This document shows, piece by piece, positions 1 through 9,577 of a stretch of 64,000 nucleotides of DNA. This DNA is from Candidula unifasciata. Taxonomy: Eukaryota > Mollusca > Gastropoda > Stylommatophora > Geomitridae. The notes below the pieces were generated by a model that was not told the origin of the DNA, did no database searches, and saw only the letters and a list, made by a program, of their open reading frames with translations. Numbering within the stretch: position 1 is the first letter of the stretch; each line of letters starts with the position of its first letter. The stretch covers positions 161,001-225,000 of the forward strand of contig CAJHNH020008433.1 in NCBI GenBank assembly GCA_905116865.2, written 5' to 3'. The translations under genes and the position numbers were made by a program.

Positions 1-388
1 CCTGGACAATCGGTAGCCAGGCCAAACAATTTTTTGAGGCCTCAGAGATGTGGTTTTACAGAACAATGCTTAAAATACCTTGGACAGCCTAAAAAAAGCA
101 CCCACTAGGTTTTAAAAGAGGCGGGAGCCCGTAATCACAGACATCAGAAAGAGATAGTCATCATTTTTTGACCATCTTATAAGAAGAGTGAAAATGGAAC
201 ATGTGGTGACCACTGGGAAGATTTATGGAAGGAGAGATAGAAAAGACAACGAGAGAAGATTCTTGACAGTCTTGTTGCATGTCATGGTGGTGTGCCAGCA
301 CACAAACTTATACATGCTGTAGGAGATAGCAGATTGTGGCAAGGTAAAATCGCCAACACCAGTCGGCAAGGCACCTGATGATGATGAT
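1..388 (+). pseudogene. LINE relic, C-terminal end of reverse-transcriptase ORF
   Basis: Frame 3 opens with WTIGSQAKQFFEASEMWFYR followed by TMLKIPWTA and a stop. This is the 'E..EMWFYRRMLRIPWT' block that ends the reverse transcriptase of many animal non-LTR elements. Further on, after frame breaks, comes RRVKMEHVVTTGKIYGRRD, the usual 'KLEHVVTTGKIEGKRSRGR' segment, then a stretch matching the typical last residues ('LIHAVGDSRLW'). The copy has stops and frameshifts and cannot be active. Its 5' part lies outside the window. It probably sits in an upstream intron of the Yap gene. The family name is uncertain. Confidence 0.75.
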
Positions 389-389
389 A

Positions 390-470
390 CACTATTCGTA
401 TTCGGCCGAATAATTGGTCCCACTATTCGTATTCGGCCGAATAGTGAAAATCACTATTCGGTACAGCCCC
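390..470. repeat. Palindromic ATTCGGCCGAAT repeats, possible DNA-transposon end
   Basis: Two direct copies of CACTATTCGTATTCGGCCGA start at 390 and 421, each containing the perfect palindrome ATTCGGCCGAAT. A third, inverted-type CACTATTCGG unit sits at 452 and runs into GTACAGCCCC. The arrangement looks like the terminal region of a hAT-like element or MITE. No partner end or target duplication was found, so the assignment is tentative. Confidence 0.4.
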
Positions 471-2100
471 AATTCTTACCTCTTCTCACTTTGATGATGT
501 AACACGGGGAAGAGGGGGAGAAGAAGGAAAGGCTGGTGAGGGCGTAAAACACAGTTGCTCCAACTTTGACAGTTGTAAAATTCTCCAGCTGACTGAAAAT
601 ACAGTAAAAAAGAAAAAAAAGTAGTACTAGTTGACTTCCCAAGAAACACACAATGAACTTTATGGCTAGAAAACTTCCTTCAGCACACAACAATACTTGA
701 TACAGCTACATCTTTCTTGTTCAGGATTGTGCCATACATTTGAGTGATTCTGAACATTAGGTTTCTTGTAATCATTCAATTCAAAGCTAGTAAATCTTGC
801 AGACCTCTAAAAGAAATTTGAACATCTTCAAACTGCTTCATTTTCAATTAGGAAGTCTTTCTCCACACTTCTCCAGCAACAGTTACTGTAATAATTGTTG
901 TAATTTGCAGTTTTTCCACTATCCACCAGATGTTTCTTTTACATGTGACCCTCCCATCTGTCATGACTTGTCGCACCTTAGCTTGATCATCTCTCAAAGT
1001 TAGTCTAATCTGCCCGGAAAATATCTGAGCCAGTTTACTGTCCATCCATTGGATCTGGGTATTTCCACCATGCTGGGACTTCAAGTTGCTTATAATTGTT
1101 TTCTTTGTTATCTGGATTATGTTAAGAAAAATCTCCACACTATCATCTCCTACTGTATGTGTTGTTTTCCATCTATTTATGGATGTATAGATAGTGTTTG
1201 AATAATATATTCCCCATTGTAGCTGAAGATCTGTTTATTTCTTATTCTTTCTGTGTTGACTCTACCTCATTGCCAGGAAGGCATTTTTCATATAATTTCA
1301 GAAGTGTACTGCTTTTAACAAGCTGGCAGCATTTCTTTGCTTTCTCTGATTTTGGAATCAAGAGTTTGATTAATAACTGCAGATTATTAACTCTTTTGGT
1401 ACCAGAGGACAGTTACAATATCTGCCCATTGTAATGGTATTTATAGCTGCAGATTGTGGTAATTAGTAATTATATGTATCTGTCAGTGAAATAGTGTATG
1501 TTGTGCAGGTGGTATTTATGCTGCCAGTTTTTAAACATGGACCTTTACTACAATTAATTGGAGAAAAAGAGATAACATGTCTTAGGAGAGCTGCTAGTGT
1601 AACAAGAGGAGGTAAAATAAAAAATTATGAACTCACAGGAGGACTAGGATTGAAACCAGTCATGCAGTTGAAATATTCTGGCCATCTGAGAAGAGGATGC
1701 CTCCCCCCCCCACTCTCAACGAACAATGCATGACCTAGTATGTCATCAGGTAGTGAGTTTGCACTGCTGTTTTGTCAAGCATTTGCCTCAGTACATCCAG
1801 TTTCTCCAAGCAGTTTTTTCAGGTTTGATTTTCCTAGCCTTTGACTATCTAATTTACCTCTATGGCAGCAGGTTTGTATCTGATCTTTTTGGCTCCTTTT
1901 CTTTGACTTGTCCAGCATGAGAGACCCTACCGGTGGAAGAGCTACCGTTGGCATAGCTCTTTTTGGGGTTATTCAAACTCGCAGGCGCCTCTTCCATGCC
2001 AAGGTGGAAACACATCAAAGTAATGTGATGTTTCTAGGTACAAAATTAATTAAACACAGTCTTACATATTATTCATTGTAAAGGTGTTTAATTAAGTTGA
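471..2100. other. Non-coding stretch, probably Yap intron
   Basis: AT-rich sequence with only short open frames of no recognisable family. I see no repeat structure apart from homopolymer runs such as the C run near 1701. It lies between a LINE relic and a LINE insertion and is probably intronic. Confidence 0.5.
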
Positions 2101-2176
2101 GAATCGACATCTCACCACTTGAGAATTCCCATAAGCGTTTTCTTCATTCTTCTTCTTCTTGTGTTCGCTTTCTGAT

Positions 2177-4378
2177 TTACACCGACAGACAGGTTCTTGT
2201 GATAAACTTGACTGTTTTTATGAGTTCATTTTTAGTCCTATACAACTTTGTGTACAGTGGTGACTCACTGGGCCAGTATTCCTTTCTTAATGGGCTGAAC
2301 AAGGGACAGTCTTGCAGGACATGTTCTGTAGTCTGCACACATAGCCCACAAGAGCACACGGGTGAACTACTTAGACGAAGCCTGTGCATATGCTGGTTAA
2401 GTTTGTTATGTCCTGTCCTGAGACGTAGAACAATGACCTGCCCATGCTGGTCAAGTAAGTGGTAGTCATCTTTGGCCAGACTCTGTTCACTTCTAATAGC
2501 CTGGATGGCCCTTTTCTTCTCATAGTGTGTTACTGCATTCTCTTCCTGGTCACATTCTGCCCCTTTTTTAGCAAGTTTATCTGCGGTTTCGTTTCCTGGT
2601 ATACCACAGTGGGATGGCACCCACTGGAGTACAGTACACTTTTGGGCAGCCACCTTGCCAAGTTCAGATCTCAAGTGAGGGAGTTTGCCACTCTTGAGGG
2701 CTTGAAGCACTGAAAGCGCATCTGTGAATATAACCACTTGGTGGCAGTCAGAACTGGTGTTGTGTAACATTTCGGCAGCCTGCTCTAGTGCTACAATCTC
2801 TGCTGTGTAGTTGGAACAGAATTTACCAGTGGGTATCCACTTCGTGTGGCGGTGGTTGCCTGGGTATGTAATAAAGACTCCAGCACCCCCATTTTTAACC
2901 GCACTGGTTGCTGATCCATCTGTGTAAACATGTATCCATGACTGTTCGGGATAGTTTTCATGAATCATGCCAAGAGCAGCTGTTCGTTTTTGAAGATCAT
3001 TGGACTCATCTCCAGTTGTGAATCTATTGACTGAAGTCATTATCTGTATTGTATCACTGACTTGCTCCCAAGGTACAGGGTATAGGGTAGGTTTCAGCGG
3101 TGTTGTTCTAATAGGTAGATCAGCTTGATACTGTCTTCTAAGTCTTTTTCCCCGATGGACAAAGCTGCTACGTTTGAGACGCCCTAATGCCAGATCATCT
3201 AACCTTTTATTCATTGGGTGTGACTGCATACTATTAAACTTCTCCATCTGGATCATAGTTTTAGTGTCTCTTCTATAGGACAGTGTCTGCATTGCAGTTA
3301 TTTTCTGCATCTTCAGGATTGGTGCAGTTTTCATGGATCCTGTGATGAGTCTAAGAGCTTGATTTTGCACTCTGTCTAACAATTGTAGATGGGAATTAGC
3401 AGCTGTTGACCATGCTGTTGCACCAAACTCCAAGTGGGGTCTTATCGCTCCATTATAAACTTTCTTTAGGGTTTTTCCATTCACTCCCCATCCTGTACCT
3501 GCCAGTTTTCTAAGTAGGCCTAATTGTCTCCTGGCCTTCTCTTCTACATTTTCTATATGTTTGCTCCATGTGAGCCTTTTATCAAATGTTACTCCAAGAT
3601 AAGTGGGGAAGCTTTCTTCCTTTAGCAAGGATGTTCCTAGGTGAATACTAGCAGCTTTGTCCCTGGGGGAAAGAGAGAAAAGCATTGTGGATGTTTTGTC
3701 TGTGTTGATGGCAACATGCCATTTTTCTGCCCATGTCATCAAGAGATCTGCTGCTCGCTGCATTCTTATATTTGCCACTGTGGTGTGTTCATCAGTACAC
3801 CAAAGTGCCAGATCATCTGCATACAGGGCAGCTTTTACTCCCGTAGGGAGGTCTTTCACCAGATCATTTATATACACAAGAAAGAGAGTTGGAGAGATAA
3901 CTCCTCCCTGTGGTACTCCTTGCCGAAGTAACACTTTTCTACTCTGCTGGCCATCAAGACTGACTCTAGTTCTCCTGCTGTGTAAGAAGGATTGGATCCA
4001 TTTTAGCATGTTTCCTTGGATTCCATTTCTCTTCAGTTTTGCAATGAGACCATCTTTCCAGACTTTGTCAAAAGCTTGTTTGAAGTCAACCCATACCGCC
4101 AGGACCTTTTTCTTCTCTTGGAAGGCATCCTCTACAGCTTGTGACAGGTAGGTGACTTGGTCTTCTATGCTGTGACATTCCCTAAACCCAGCCTTCTCTG
4201 GTACCAAGATCTGCTCAGATTCTAAGTGCCATTTCAGTCTTGAATTTACAATTCTTTCCAATGTCTTTCCTACACAGCTCGTGAGACTAATTGGGCGATA
4301 GCTCGAAGCCTGTGTCTTAATTTTTCCTTTTTTTAAAATGGGTATTGTGATGGCTTCTCTCCATACTTGAGGCACCAA
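2177..4378 (-). CDS. Retrotransposon reverse transcriptase / ribonuclease H polyprotein
   Basis: A 733-codon open frame encoding the catalytic part of the LINE. RT domain: ASSYRPISLTS near residue 25, motif A VDFKQAFDKVW with D98, motif B RQGVPQGGVISP at 152-163, and the catalytic YADD at 186-189. An RNase H domain follows: YTDGSAT (D487), NYTAEIVALEQ (E527), FTDALS (D553) and WVPSHCGIPGNETADKLAK (D600), so all four acidic positions are present. Near the end is a CxC...H...C group (C675, C677, H686, C691 in CSCG...TTEHVLQDC), typical of the C-terminus of these elements. The first residue is arbitrary: the same frame continues upstream of a single stop at 4406-4408, so this is the downstream part of a longer ORF. 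The protein would act in target-primed reverse transcription. Activity is unlikely given the stop and the missing endonuclease. Confidence 0.9.
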   Translation of the reverse strand: MVPQVWREAITIPILKKGKIKTQASSYRPISLTSCVGKTLERIVNSRLKWHLESEQILVPEKAGFRECHSIEDQVTYLSQAVEDAFQEKKKVLAVWVDFKQAFDKVWKDGLIAKLKRNGIQGNMLKWIQSFLHSRRTRVSLDGQQSRKVLLRQGVPQGGVISPTLFLVYINDLVKDLPTGVKAALYADDLALWCTDEHTTVANIRMQRAADLLMTWAEKWHVAINTDKTSTMLFSLSPRDKAASIHLGTSLLKEESFPTYLGVTFDKRLTWSKHIENVEEKARRQLGLLRKLAGTGWGVNGKTLKKVYNGAIRPHLEFGATAWSTAANSHLQLLDRVQNQALRLITGSMKTAPILKMQKITAMQTLSYRRDTKTMIQMEKFNSMQSHPMNKRLDDLALGRLKRSSFVHRGKRLRRQYQADLPIRTTPLKPTLYPVPWEQVSDTIQIMTSVNRFTTGDESNDLQKRTAALGMIHENYPEQSWIHVYTDGSATSAVKNGGAGVFITYPGNHRHTKWIPTGKFCSNYTAEIVALEQAAEMLHNTSSDCHQVVIFTDALSVLQALKSGKLPHLRSELGKVAAQKCTVLQWVPSHCGIPGNETADKLAKKGAECDQEENAVTHYEKKRAIQAIRSEQSLAKDDYHLLDQHGQVIVLRLRTGHNKLNQHMHRLRLSSSPVCSCGLCVQTTEHVLQDCPLFSPLRKEYWPSESPLYTKLYRTKNELIKTVKFITRTCLSV

Positions 4379-4405
4379 ACCTTTCTCCCAGCTGATGTTG
4401 AAAAT

Positions 4406-4894
4406 TTACAGCAGCTTTACTTTAGCAGATGAGGTCAGGTTGATTAGCATTTCATTGCTGATTTCATCTGGACCTGCAGACTTTTTTAACTTAAGCCTAA
4501 AGATGGCATTTTGTAGTTCGCCCATGGTAAATGGCTCCCTCATAGAGGCAGGAGTATCTGTCTGTCTCTTATTTGTTTGTATTTCTTTCCTTCTTTCTCT
4601 CTGATGGTCCTCATTAAGGGTCAGGTTGCTTTCAACACTGTATGTTCTGGCAAACAAATCTGCAGCTTGTTTTCCTCTGAAGATTTTGTCACCATCACTT
4701 AGTGTGATTGTTTGTCTAGGAGAGAAACTCTCTTCATTGAGTGATTTGGCTAATCTCCAGAGTTTCTTGCCATCTTTATCAAGGTTTAGAGCTGCTGTTT
4801 TATTTCTCCAGCTTTTCCGTTTTTCTTCAAGTTTAGTTCTCTGGTTTTCTTCATCTTTAGCAGCCATTGGAGAGTTCCCGATCTTATGGTACAA
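4406..4894 (-). pseudogene. Upstream part of the LINE polyprotein, cut off by an in-frame TAA
   Basis: A 162-codon frame, in the same phase as the RT ORF that follows. It carries the linker that usually precedes RT: KKLWRLAKSLNEE, DGDKIFRGKQAADLFARTY and the conserved LKLKKSAGPDEISNEML. It ends in a TAA at 4406-4408, and after the stop the same frame carries on with a conserved-looking segment into the RT. The stop is therefore most simply a point nonsense mutation. Upstream of 4894 the frame meets a TGA within a few codons and no endonuclease can be read. Confidence 0.8.
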
Positions 4895-5014
4895 GTCGCA
4901 GTTTCTTCAAATGTCCATCTTTCATTTCTTCTGAGTGTTGTGTCAGCCAAAGCCCCTATTCACACCTAGCTGCAACATTCTTTCCAGACCATAACGAATC
5001 TGTTCACACTTCTG

Positions 5015-5274
5015 CATTGTTCACTTGCTTAAAGGGCCCTCATCACCTCTAGTTTGTTGTGCATCTATTCACGTTCCTGCATTGTTCACTTGCTTAAAGG
5101 GCCCTCATCACCTTTAGTTTGTTGTGCATCTATTCACGTTTCTGCATTGTTCACTTGCTTAAAGGGCCCTCACCACATCTAGCTTGTCGTGCATCTATTC
5201 ACGTTTCTGCATTGTTCACTTGCTTAAAGGGCCCTCACCACATCTAGCTTGTCTTGCATCTATTCACGTTTCTG
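5015..5274. repeat. 65-bp tandem repeat, about 4 copies
   Basis: Units begin CATTGTTCACTTGCTTAAAG and contain GGGCCCTCA and GCATCTATTCACGTT. Four successive copies differ at a few positions (CTCATCACCT versus CTCACCACAT). The array lies just beyond the 5' end of the truncated LINE and before the Yap coiled-coil exon. No coding potential is seen. Confidence 0.85.
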
Positions 5275-5688
5275 CATTCTTGGTTTCTGAAGGTCTGCCA
5301 CATCCTTTTTACGAGCCATACTGAAGAATTTATGATAATTTTAAAAATATGAGAATCGCAAACAATGGATGCATGGTGTAGTTGAAACCTGCAAACAGGT
5401 GAACACATCTATCAACTAAGCCACCAGAGAAGTGCAAGACAAATACAGAAAAACATGACACTGTACAACAACCTGGTAACACTGATACAACAAAAGAAAA
5501 AGAATTGCAGAAGCAATTGCATTCTAATGTTGAGGGTATTTTTGCAGAAGATGTTACAAACCTTCAAATTTATATGAAAAGACTGGCTTAGAAAAGTGAG
5601 AGAACCACCTGTGTTAGTGTAATCTGATGATGACCACAGATTGTTCCACTGTGTATCTAATAAAGTTTGTGTTGGTTTACTTCTGCAG

Positions 5689-5861
5689 CCACTCACTTGC
5701 AGAGGCCAGGGATGAAGTTTCAGCAGCAGCAACAACAGCAGCAGCAGCTTTCGAGCGGTCCAATGAGCCCACAGCAGGATCGGTTAAAACACCTGAAACT
5801 GCAACAGCTTCAAATGGAGCAGGAACGTCTGAAGAAGAGGCAGGATGAGATTGCACTGCAG
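5689..5861 (+). CDS. YAP/TAZ (Yorkie) orthologue, exon with Q-rich stretch and coiled coil
   Basis: First Yap exon in the window. It reads ...RPGMKFQQQQQQQQQLSSGP, then SPQQDRLKHLKLQQLQMEQE and RLKKRQDEIALQ. The segment LQQLQMEQERLKKRQ matches the YAP coiled coil that follows the WW domains (human QLQMEKERLRLKQQELLRQ). The donor is CTGCAG|GTATTT after 5861, leaving phase 0. The acceptor is probably TTTACTTCTGCAG just before 5689, which has the better pyrimidine tract; a second AG gives 5703. In the cell this protein binds TEAD factors and is held in the cytoplasm by LATS phosphorylation. The TEAD-binding and WW regions are not in the window, so the gene is partial here. Confidence 0.88.
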
Positions 5862-5964
5862 GTATTTGCATATTTGTACCTGGCAACTGTGCCAGGTTAT
5901 TTTAATTAATGGAAGTGAATCATCATTTACACAGCATTCCTCATGAGGGTTTACTGGCCTAATT

Positions 5965-5983
5965 TGGGGGGGGGGGGGGGGGG
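5965..5983 (+). repeat. Poly-G run in the Yap intron
   Basis: An uninterrupted run of about 19 G just downstream of the coiled-coil exon. Similar G or C runs occur near 13557-13580, 21775-21795, 31078-31094, 45117-45146, 56560-56578 and 63945-63964; several lie at one fixed place inside SINE copies. Confidence 0.8.
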
Positions 5984-6044
5984 ATGGAATAAATAGACCC
6001 ATCTTTTCTTGACAAGCATAACAGGTAACTTCTTTTTCTTACAG

Positions 6045-6062
6045 GCCATGCTGGGTGTGTAG
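6045..6062 (+). other. Candidate alternative Yap terminal exon start
   Basis: A good acceptor (TTCTTTTTCTTACAG) precedes GCC ATG CTG GGT GTG TAG. Joined in phase 0 to the coiled-coil exon it would add AMLGV and stop. In vertebrate YAP an alternatively used exon beginning AM (AMRNINPS) lies at this same point. The match is only two residues, so this may be chance. Confidence 0.2.
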
Positions 6063-6539
6063 CTTTGGTAGTCATGTCTCTCTACAACCTTCTGTCTCGT
6101 ATGTTGGTACTAATTACGGAATTCACCCTGTCTCCCTCAGGCGTGAACTTTCATGGCTATTTCCATGGGCTTTCCTGTGTTCTAGGGGTGTTTTAAGATG
6201 CCTTCCTTCCCAGTCTATACACACTGTGGCGAAAACTGGTTCGTGTTTGTTTGACGCGGTCGAGACAAAAATGCTCAGCTTTCTTGTCGCAACTCTCTTT
6301 TCTGTGAGTGACTGTCGGTTCTAGAATTTTTGTTGAGAGTAGATTAGGCACCTGTGTGCAAGGAAGACGTACTGCAGGGGGAAGCAGAGAAGCACGATGG
6401 TTTGTGAGTATCGAATCATCTATGTTTTTGAATTTCTACTCTCAGTGTTGGTGGATGTGCTTAAAACGTGGAAATGGCCAGGAAGTCTCGTACCCGAATT
6501 AGATGGGGTGAATTCCATGGTTAGTACCCATATACTTTG

Positions 6540-6900
6540 TCATTTTTGACAGAGATTATCTTCCACGTCATGATGTCAGACTGTCCAGCATTTTCTCTCT
6601 ACGTCTCCCTCTTCCTCTTTTCCCCTTCAGCTTTCCTACCATCATTTTGTTCCCCCTCGTGACCAAAAAATGTAGACCTGTTTAAACTCCTTTAGATGTG
6701 TACAGTCAGTTGTCTTTGTCATTCAGCTACTTTCAAGACATCTCATATTACTCTTTCTATCTGTCTAGGTTATTTTCATCACTTGTCTATTATCACATCC
6801 CCCAAATAATTTTTGACGAATTGTCCAACTGTCTATGATTCACATCTGTGTATCAGGATAGGATTTAAATAGCTTTTGAGCATTCTCTTTCTTATCTTAA
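6540..6900. repeat. Dispersed repeat, copy 1 (related to 49590-50045)
   Basis: Shares an ordered series of blocks with 49590-50045: ATGATGTCAG, then a CTC/TTC-rich tract, TTTCAAGACATC, TATCTGTC, CCAACTGTC and finally CATAGCTTTT-like sequence. Two degenerate copies of one element; probably an old LINE fragment, but no protein homology could be read. Confidence 0.5.
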
Positions 6901-7296
6901 TTTACAAAGAAATATTACGTAGAATACTCATCATTTTGTAAAATGCTACCTTTGTTTGAGCTATTCTACAACCTCTTTAAAACATCTTACATCTGTTATT
7001 GGGTTACCCAAGTGCCTAAACATAGAAAGGTAACAAAGTTTGCTAAAATTGGACATGTTAGACTGAAAGGCACATACATCACAGGCCAGCTCTAAACTAG
7101 AACACAGAATGCCACACACTTATTCAAGGGCCAGTGCAGACGAAGATGATGTACACAACGGTAGTTCAGTAATTTACGGTAGTATAGCGGCTGTCATCGG
7201 CCAGCCCAGAGCTATGTTGTTTGAACCTGCATTACGGTGGATTGTTTTCAGAATTGAACTAGGCCTAAGATTGCCCCAGCCTAAATTAGGTTCTAG

Positions 7297-7440
7297 GTAA
7301 TGTCCTGGGAAGTAATGGCAGCTAGTCTGATGTTGACCACATTGCCCACCAAGTGCTGATAGGTCTATTAAAATATGAGTCTAGCATTTGCCCAGTGGAC
7401 CAGATGTGGGAAGAAAGGGGCGTTTATTTACTTACTTTAT
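7297..7440 (+). repeat. tRNA-derived SINE family B, 3' part
   Basis: Contains the family-B body: TGTCCTGGGAAGTAATGGCA, ATGTTGACCACATTGCCCAC, AGTGCTGATAGGTCTAT and AAATATG. It lacks the tRNA-like head present in the copies at 39372 and 61225, so it is 5' truncated. It lies within the Yap intron. Confidence 0.7.
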
Positions 7441-8109
7441 ATTTTAATCCGGATCTTCAACAAGTTTCATATTATTTAGCTCCCAGACAGGGAAAACAAG
7501 AATAAATGATGCCAGAGAAGAGAGGACTGTGTTGGGCTGCCCACACTGTCTAGACAGCCTTATCATGACAGGGGTAGATAAGCAGTGTGAAACTCCTGAC
7601 AGGGGTCAGGGCAGAATTCTGGGTAGAGACATCTCTGCTTGAAGTAGAATAGACACTAGCTAGAAGCTGAACGAAATATTACAAGCTTCTCTTTGTTTCC
7701 GGAGGTTCATTGGATTCACCAGGTAGTTGATAAATAAGTGAGTGAACAAATTCAAACAACATTGACACGTTTACATTCACTACACAAACATAACATCCCC
7801 CCCCCTTTAACCGCACACATACTCATGTGCACACACACACGCAACAGACACTAATACACACAAACACACATTCTTACCTACTTTTGATGGTTAAAAAGAA
7901 AGAAAAAAAAAAAAAAATGTACATATGAAGAAAAAAGCAGATAGAAGTAAACTGACTGTCCTATTGTAAGGTTTATGTATTTATACAACAATCATCAAAT
8001 TTACCTGTGTGTGTTCTGCAATAAGGCTGATATAGTTACACAAGTTTAACAAATGCCTTTGTCTGTATTGGGCTATAGGCCTGATGTAGGTTATAGAATA
8101 TTCAGCAAA

Positions 8110-8990
8110 TTTATCTAACTTTATTCTGCTGTAGGCTTGTAATCATCAAGTACTTAGCAAACTTAATATACCTGCCTGTATCCTGCTGTAGAGCTGTTTT
8201 AGCCTTACCACACTCTAGCGAACCTAATTTGCCTGCCTGTACTTGTTGTAGTGTTGTTGTAACCTTACAGCACTTAGCAAACTTTAATTGCCTGTCTGTA
8301 TCCTGCTGTAGTGTTGTTGTAATCATACAGCACTCTAGCAAACCTAATTTGCCTGTTTACCCTGCTGTAGTGCTGTTTATGTTACTGGAACCATACCCAT
8401 CGTTAAATTTATTGAGAAGCAAAGAATGAAATGGTTTGGTCACCTAATGAGAATGGAACCAACGATGCCAGCATCAAGAGCATACAACATGAAAATCGAA
8501 ACACCAAGAGGCAGGGGAAGACCAAGAAGAAGATGGATTGAAGGAGTCACGGACAACTTGAGACTTCATAACATCACGGCATATGAAGCGACTGAGCACG
8601 CCCTGGCTCGGTTGCCGATCATCTGATAGACTGCAACGCCTAGTGGCACAAGCAGATTTTGACAAAAGAAGAAGTGCTGTTTTAGCCTTACCACACTCTA
8701 GCGAACCTAATTTTCCTGCCTGTACCTGTTGTAGTGTTGTTGTAACCATACAGCACTTAGCAAACTTTATTTGCCTGTCTGTATCCTGCTGTAGGGCTGT
8801 AGTAAGTAGCCTTACAGCACTCTAGCACCTAATTTGCCTGTCTGTGTCGTGCTGTAGGGCTGTTGTAGACTTACAGCACTCTAGCAAACTTAATTTGCCT
8901 GCCCCTTACCTGCTGTAGGGCTGTATTAGCCTTACATCACTCTAGCAAACTTAATTTGCCTGCCCCTACCTGCTGTAGGGCTGTAGTAAC
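8110..8990 (+). repeat. Degenerate ~60-bp tandem array in Yap intron, split by a LINE
   Basis: Units of roughly 60 bp contain CACTCTAGCAAACCTAATTT, GCCTGCCTGTA and CTGCTGTAGTGTTGTTGTAA. About ten units precede and follow an inserted LINE fragment (8379-8672). The array ends shortly before the degron exon. Confidence 0.85.
8379..8672 (+). mobile_element. 5'-truncated LINE insertion with 10-bp target duplication
   Basis: The insert reads KFIEKQRMKWFGHLMRMEPT and then PRGRGRPRRRWIEGVTDNL, the C-terminal 'LGHV.RM...GRPR.RW' block of a LINE RT, and ends with a GACAAAAGAAGAAG tail. It is flanked by AGTGCTGTTT at 8369-8378 and 8673-8682, and the same site exists unbroken in neighbouring array units. 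Truncation, tail and duplication together are the signature of target-primed reverse transcription. Confidence 0.88.
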
Positions 8991-9022
8991 TAATGTAACT
9001 GACTCCACCCCCTCTGCTGCAG

Positions 9023-9188
9023 GAGATGGCTCTCAGAGCCCAGGTTGGTGACGCAGTGTTGGGTACATCTGGAGATATCACAGCCATCTCACAGTCTACC
9101 GAAATGACATCCATAACAGACCCATTCTTTGGACAGGCCGGCACATCCGATCATCACTCGAGGCAGGAGAGTGGGGACAGTGGGCTAG
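9023..9188 (+). CDS. YAP/TAZ orthologue, exon with LATS site and DSG phosphodegron
   Basis: Begins after CTCTGCTGCAG in phase 0 with EMALRAQVGDAVLGTSGDIT, matching human YAP ELALRSQLP, and continues to MTSITDPFFGQAGTSDHHSR and QESGDSGLG. DPFF...HHSRQES...DSGLG aligns with human [26 protein letters not shown] keeps the HxRxxS consensus for LATS kinases and DSG is the start of the beta-TrCP degron. The exon ends at 9188 (donor AG|GTATGT) with one base of the next glycine codon, which fits the following exon. Confidence 0.92.
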
Positions 9189-9577
9189 GTATGTTGTTCT
9201 GTGTATATATATCTGTGAGGACACAGTTACTCTCCCGAGGTTAGCTAGGAAGGAGGGAAGGTGAGACCAAGGCATTTTCGGCTATGAAGTAATGGGCTAA
9301 GGGTGGATAGTGAATTGGGTGGGTTTGTTTTGGTGGAGATATAGTTACTTTTGTGAATGCTGAAATGAGTGTTGGTGGATAATGAGTTGATTTTTTGGTT
9401 GTAGTTGAGCATGTTTGTGTTGGTGGGTATTGAGTACAGAAGGCTCAAGTTGGTGAATGAGTATGTTTGTTTTGCTAGATGTTGAGTCAAGAATGTTTGT
9501 GTTGGTAGATATTGAGTAGAGTGTGTTTGTTTTGATGGGTGAGTTGAGTTGAGAATGTTTGTGTTGTTGGATGTTAA

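Larger units (their letters stand above)
2135..4960 (-). mobile_element. Non-LTR retrotransposon (RT + RNase H, I-like group), 5' truncated
   Basis: A LINE on the minus strand, opposite to Yap. The reading frame runs from about 4894 down to 2177 and the 3' end is the GAA-rich tail near 2140-2165 (minus strand GCGAACACAAGAAGAAGAAG). The RT followed by an RNase H domain and a Cys/His segment is the layout of I/Ingi-type elements. No apurinic endonuclease domain or first ORF is visible upstream of 4894, where the sequence passes into a 65-bp tandem array, so the copy is 5' truncated. I could not find a clear target-site duplication. Apart from one stop it is well preserved, suggesting a young insertion. 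Decayed copies of the same type lie at 37053-37571, 52320-52660 and 54430-54990. Confidence 0.9.
6063..8100. other. Yap intron without recognised gene
   Basis: Part of the 3.16-kb intron between the coiled-coil and degron exons. It contains a dispersed repeat near 6540-6900, a SINE tail at 7297-7440, a CA-rich stretch near 7830-7870 and an A run near 7903. No coding signal is seen. Confidence 0.6.

Noticed and set aside
2097..4151. Several + strand frames of 80-164 codons over the LINE
   Set aside because: Shadows of the minus-strand RT/RNase-H frame.
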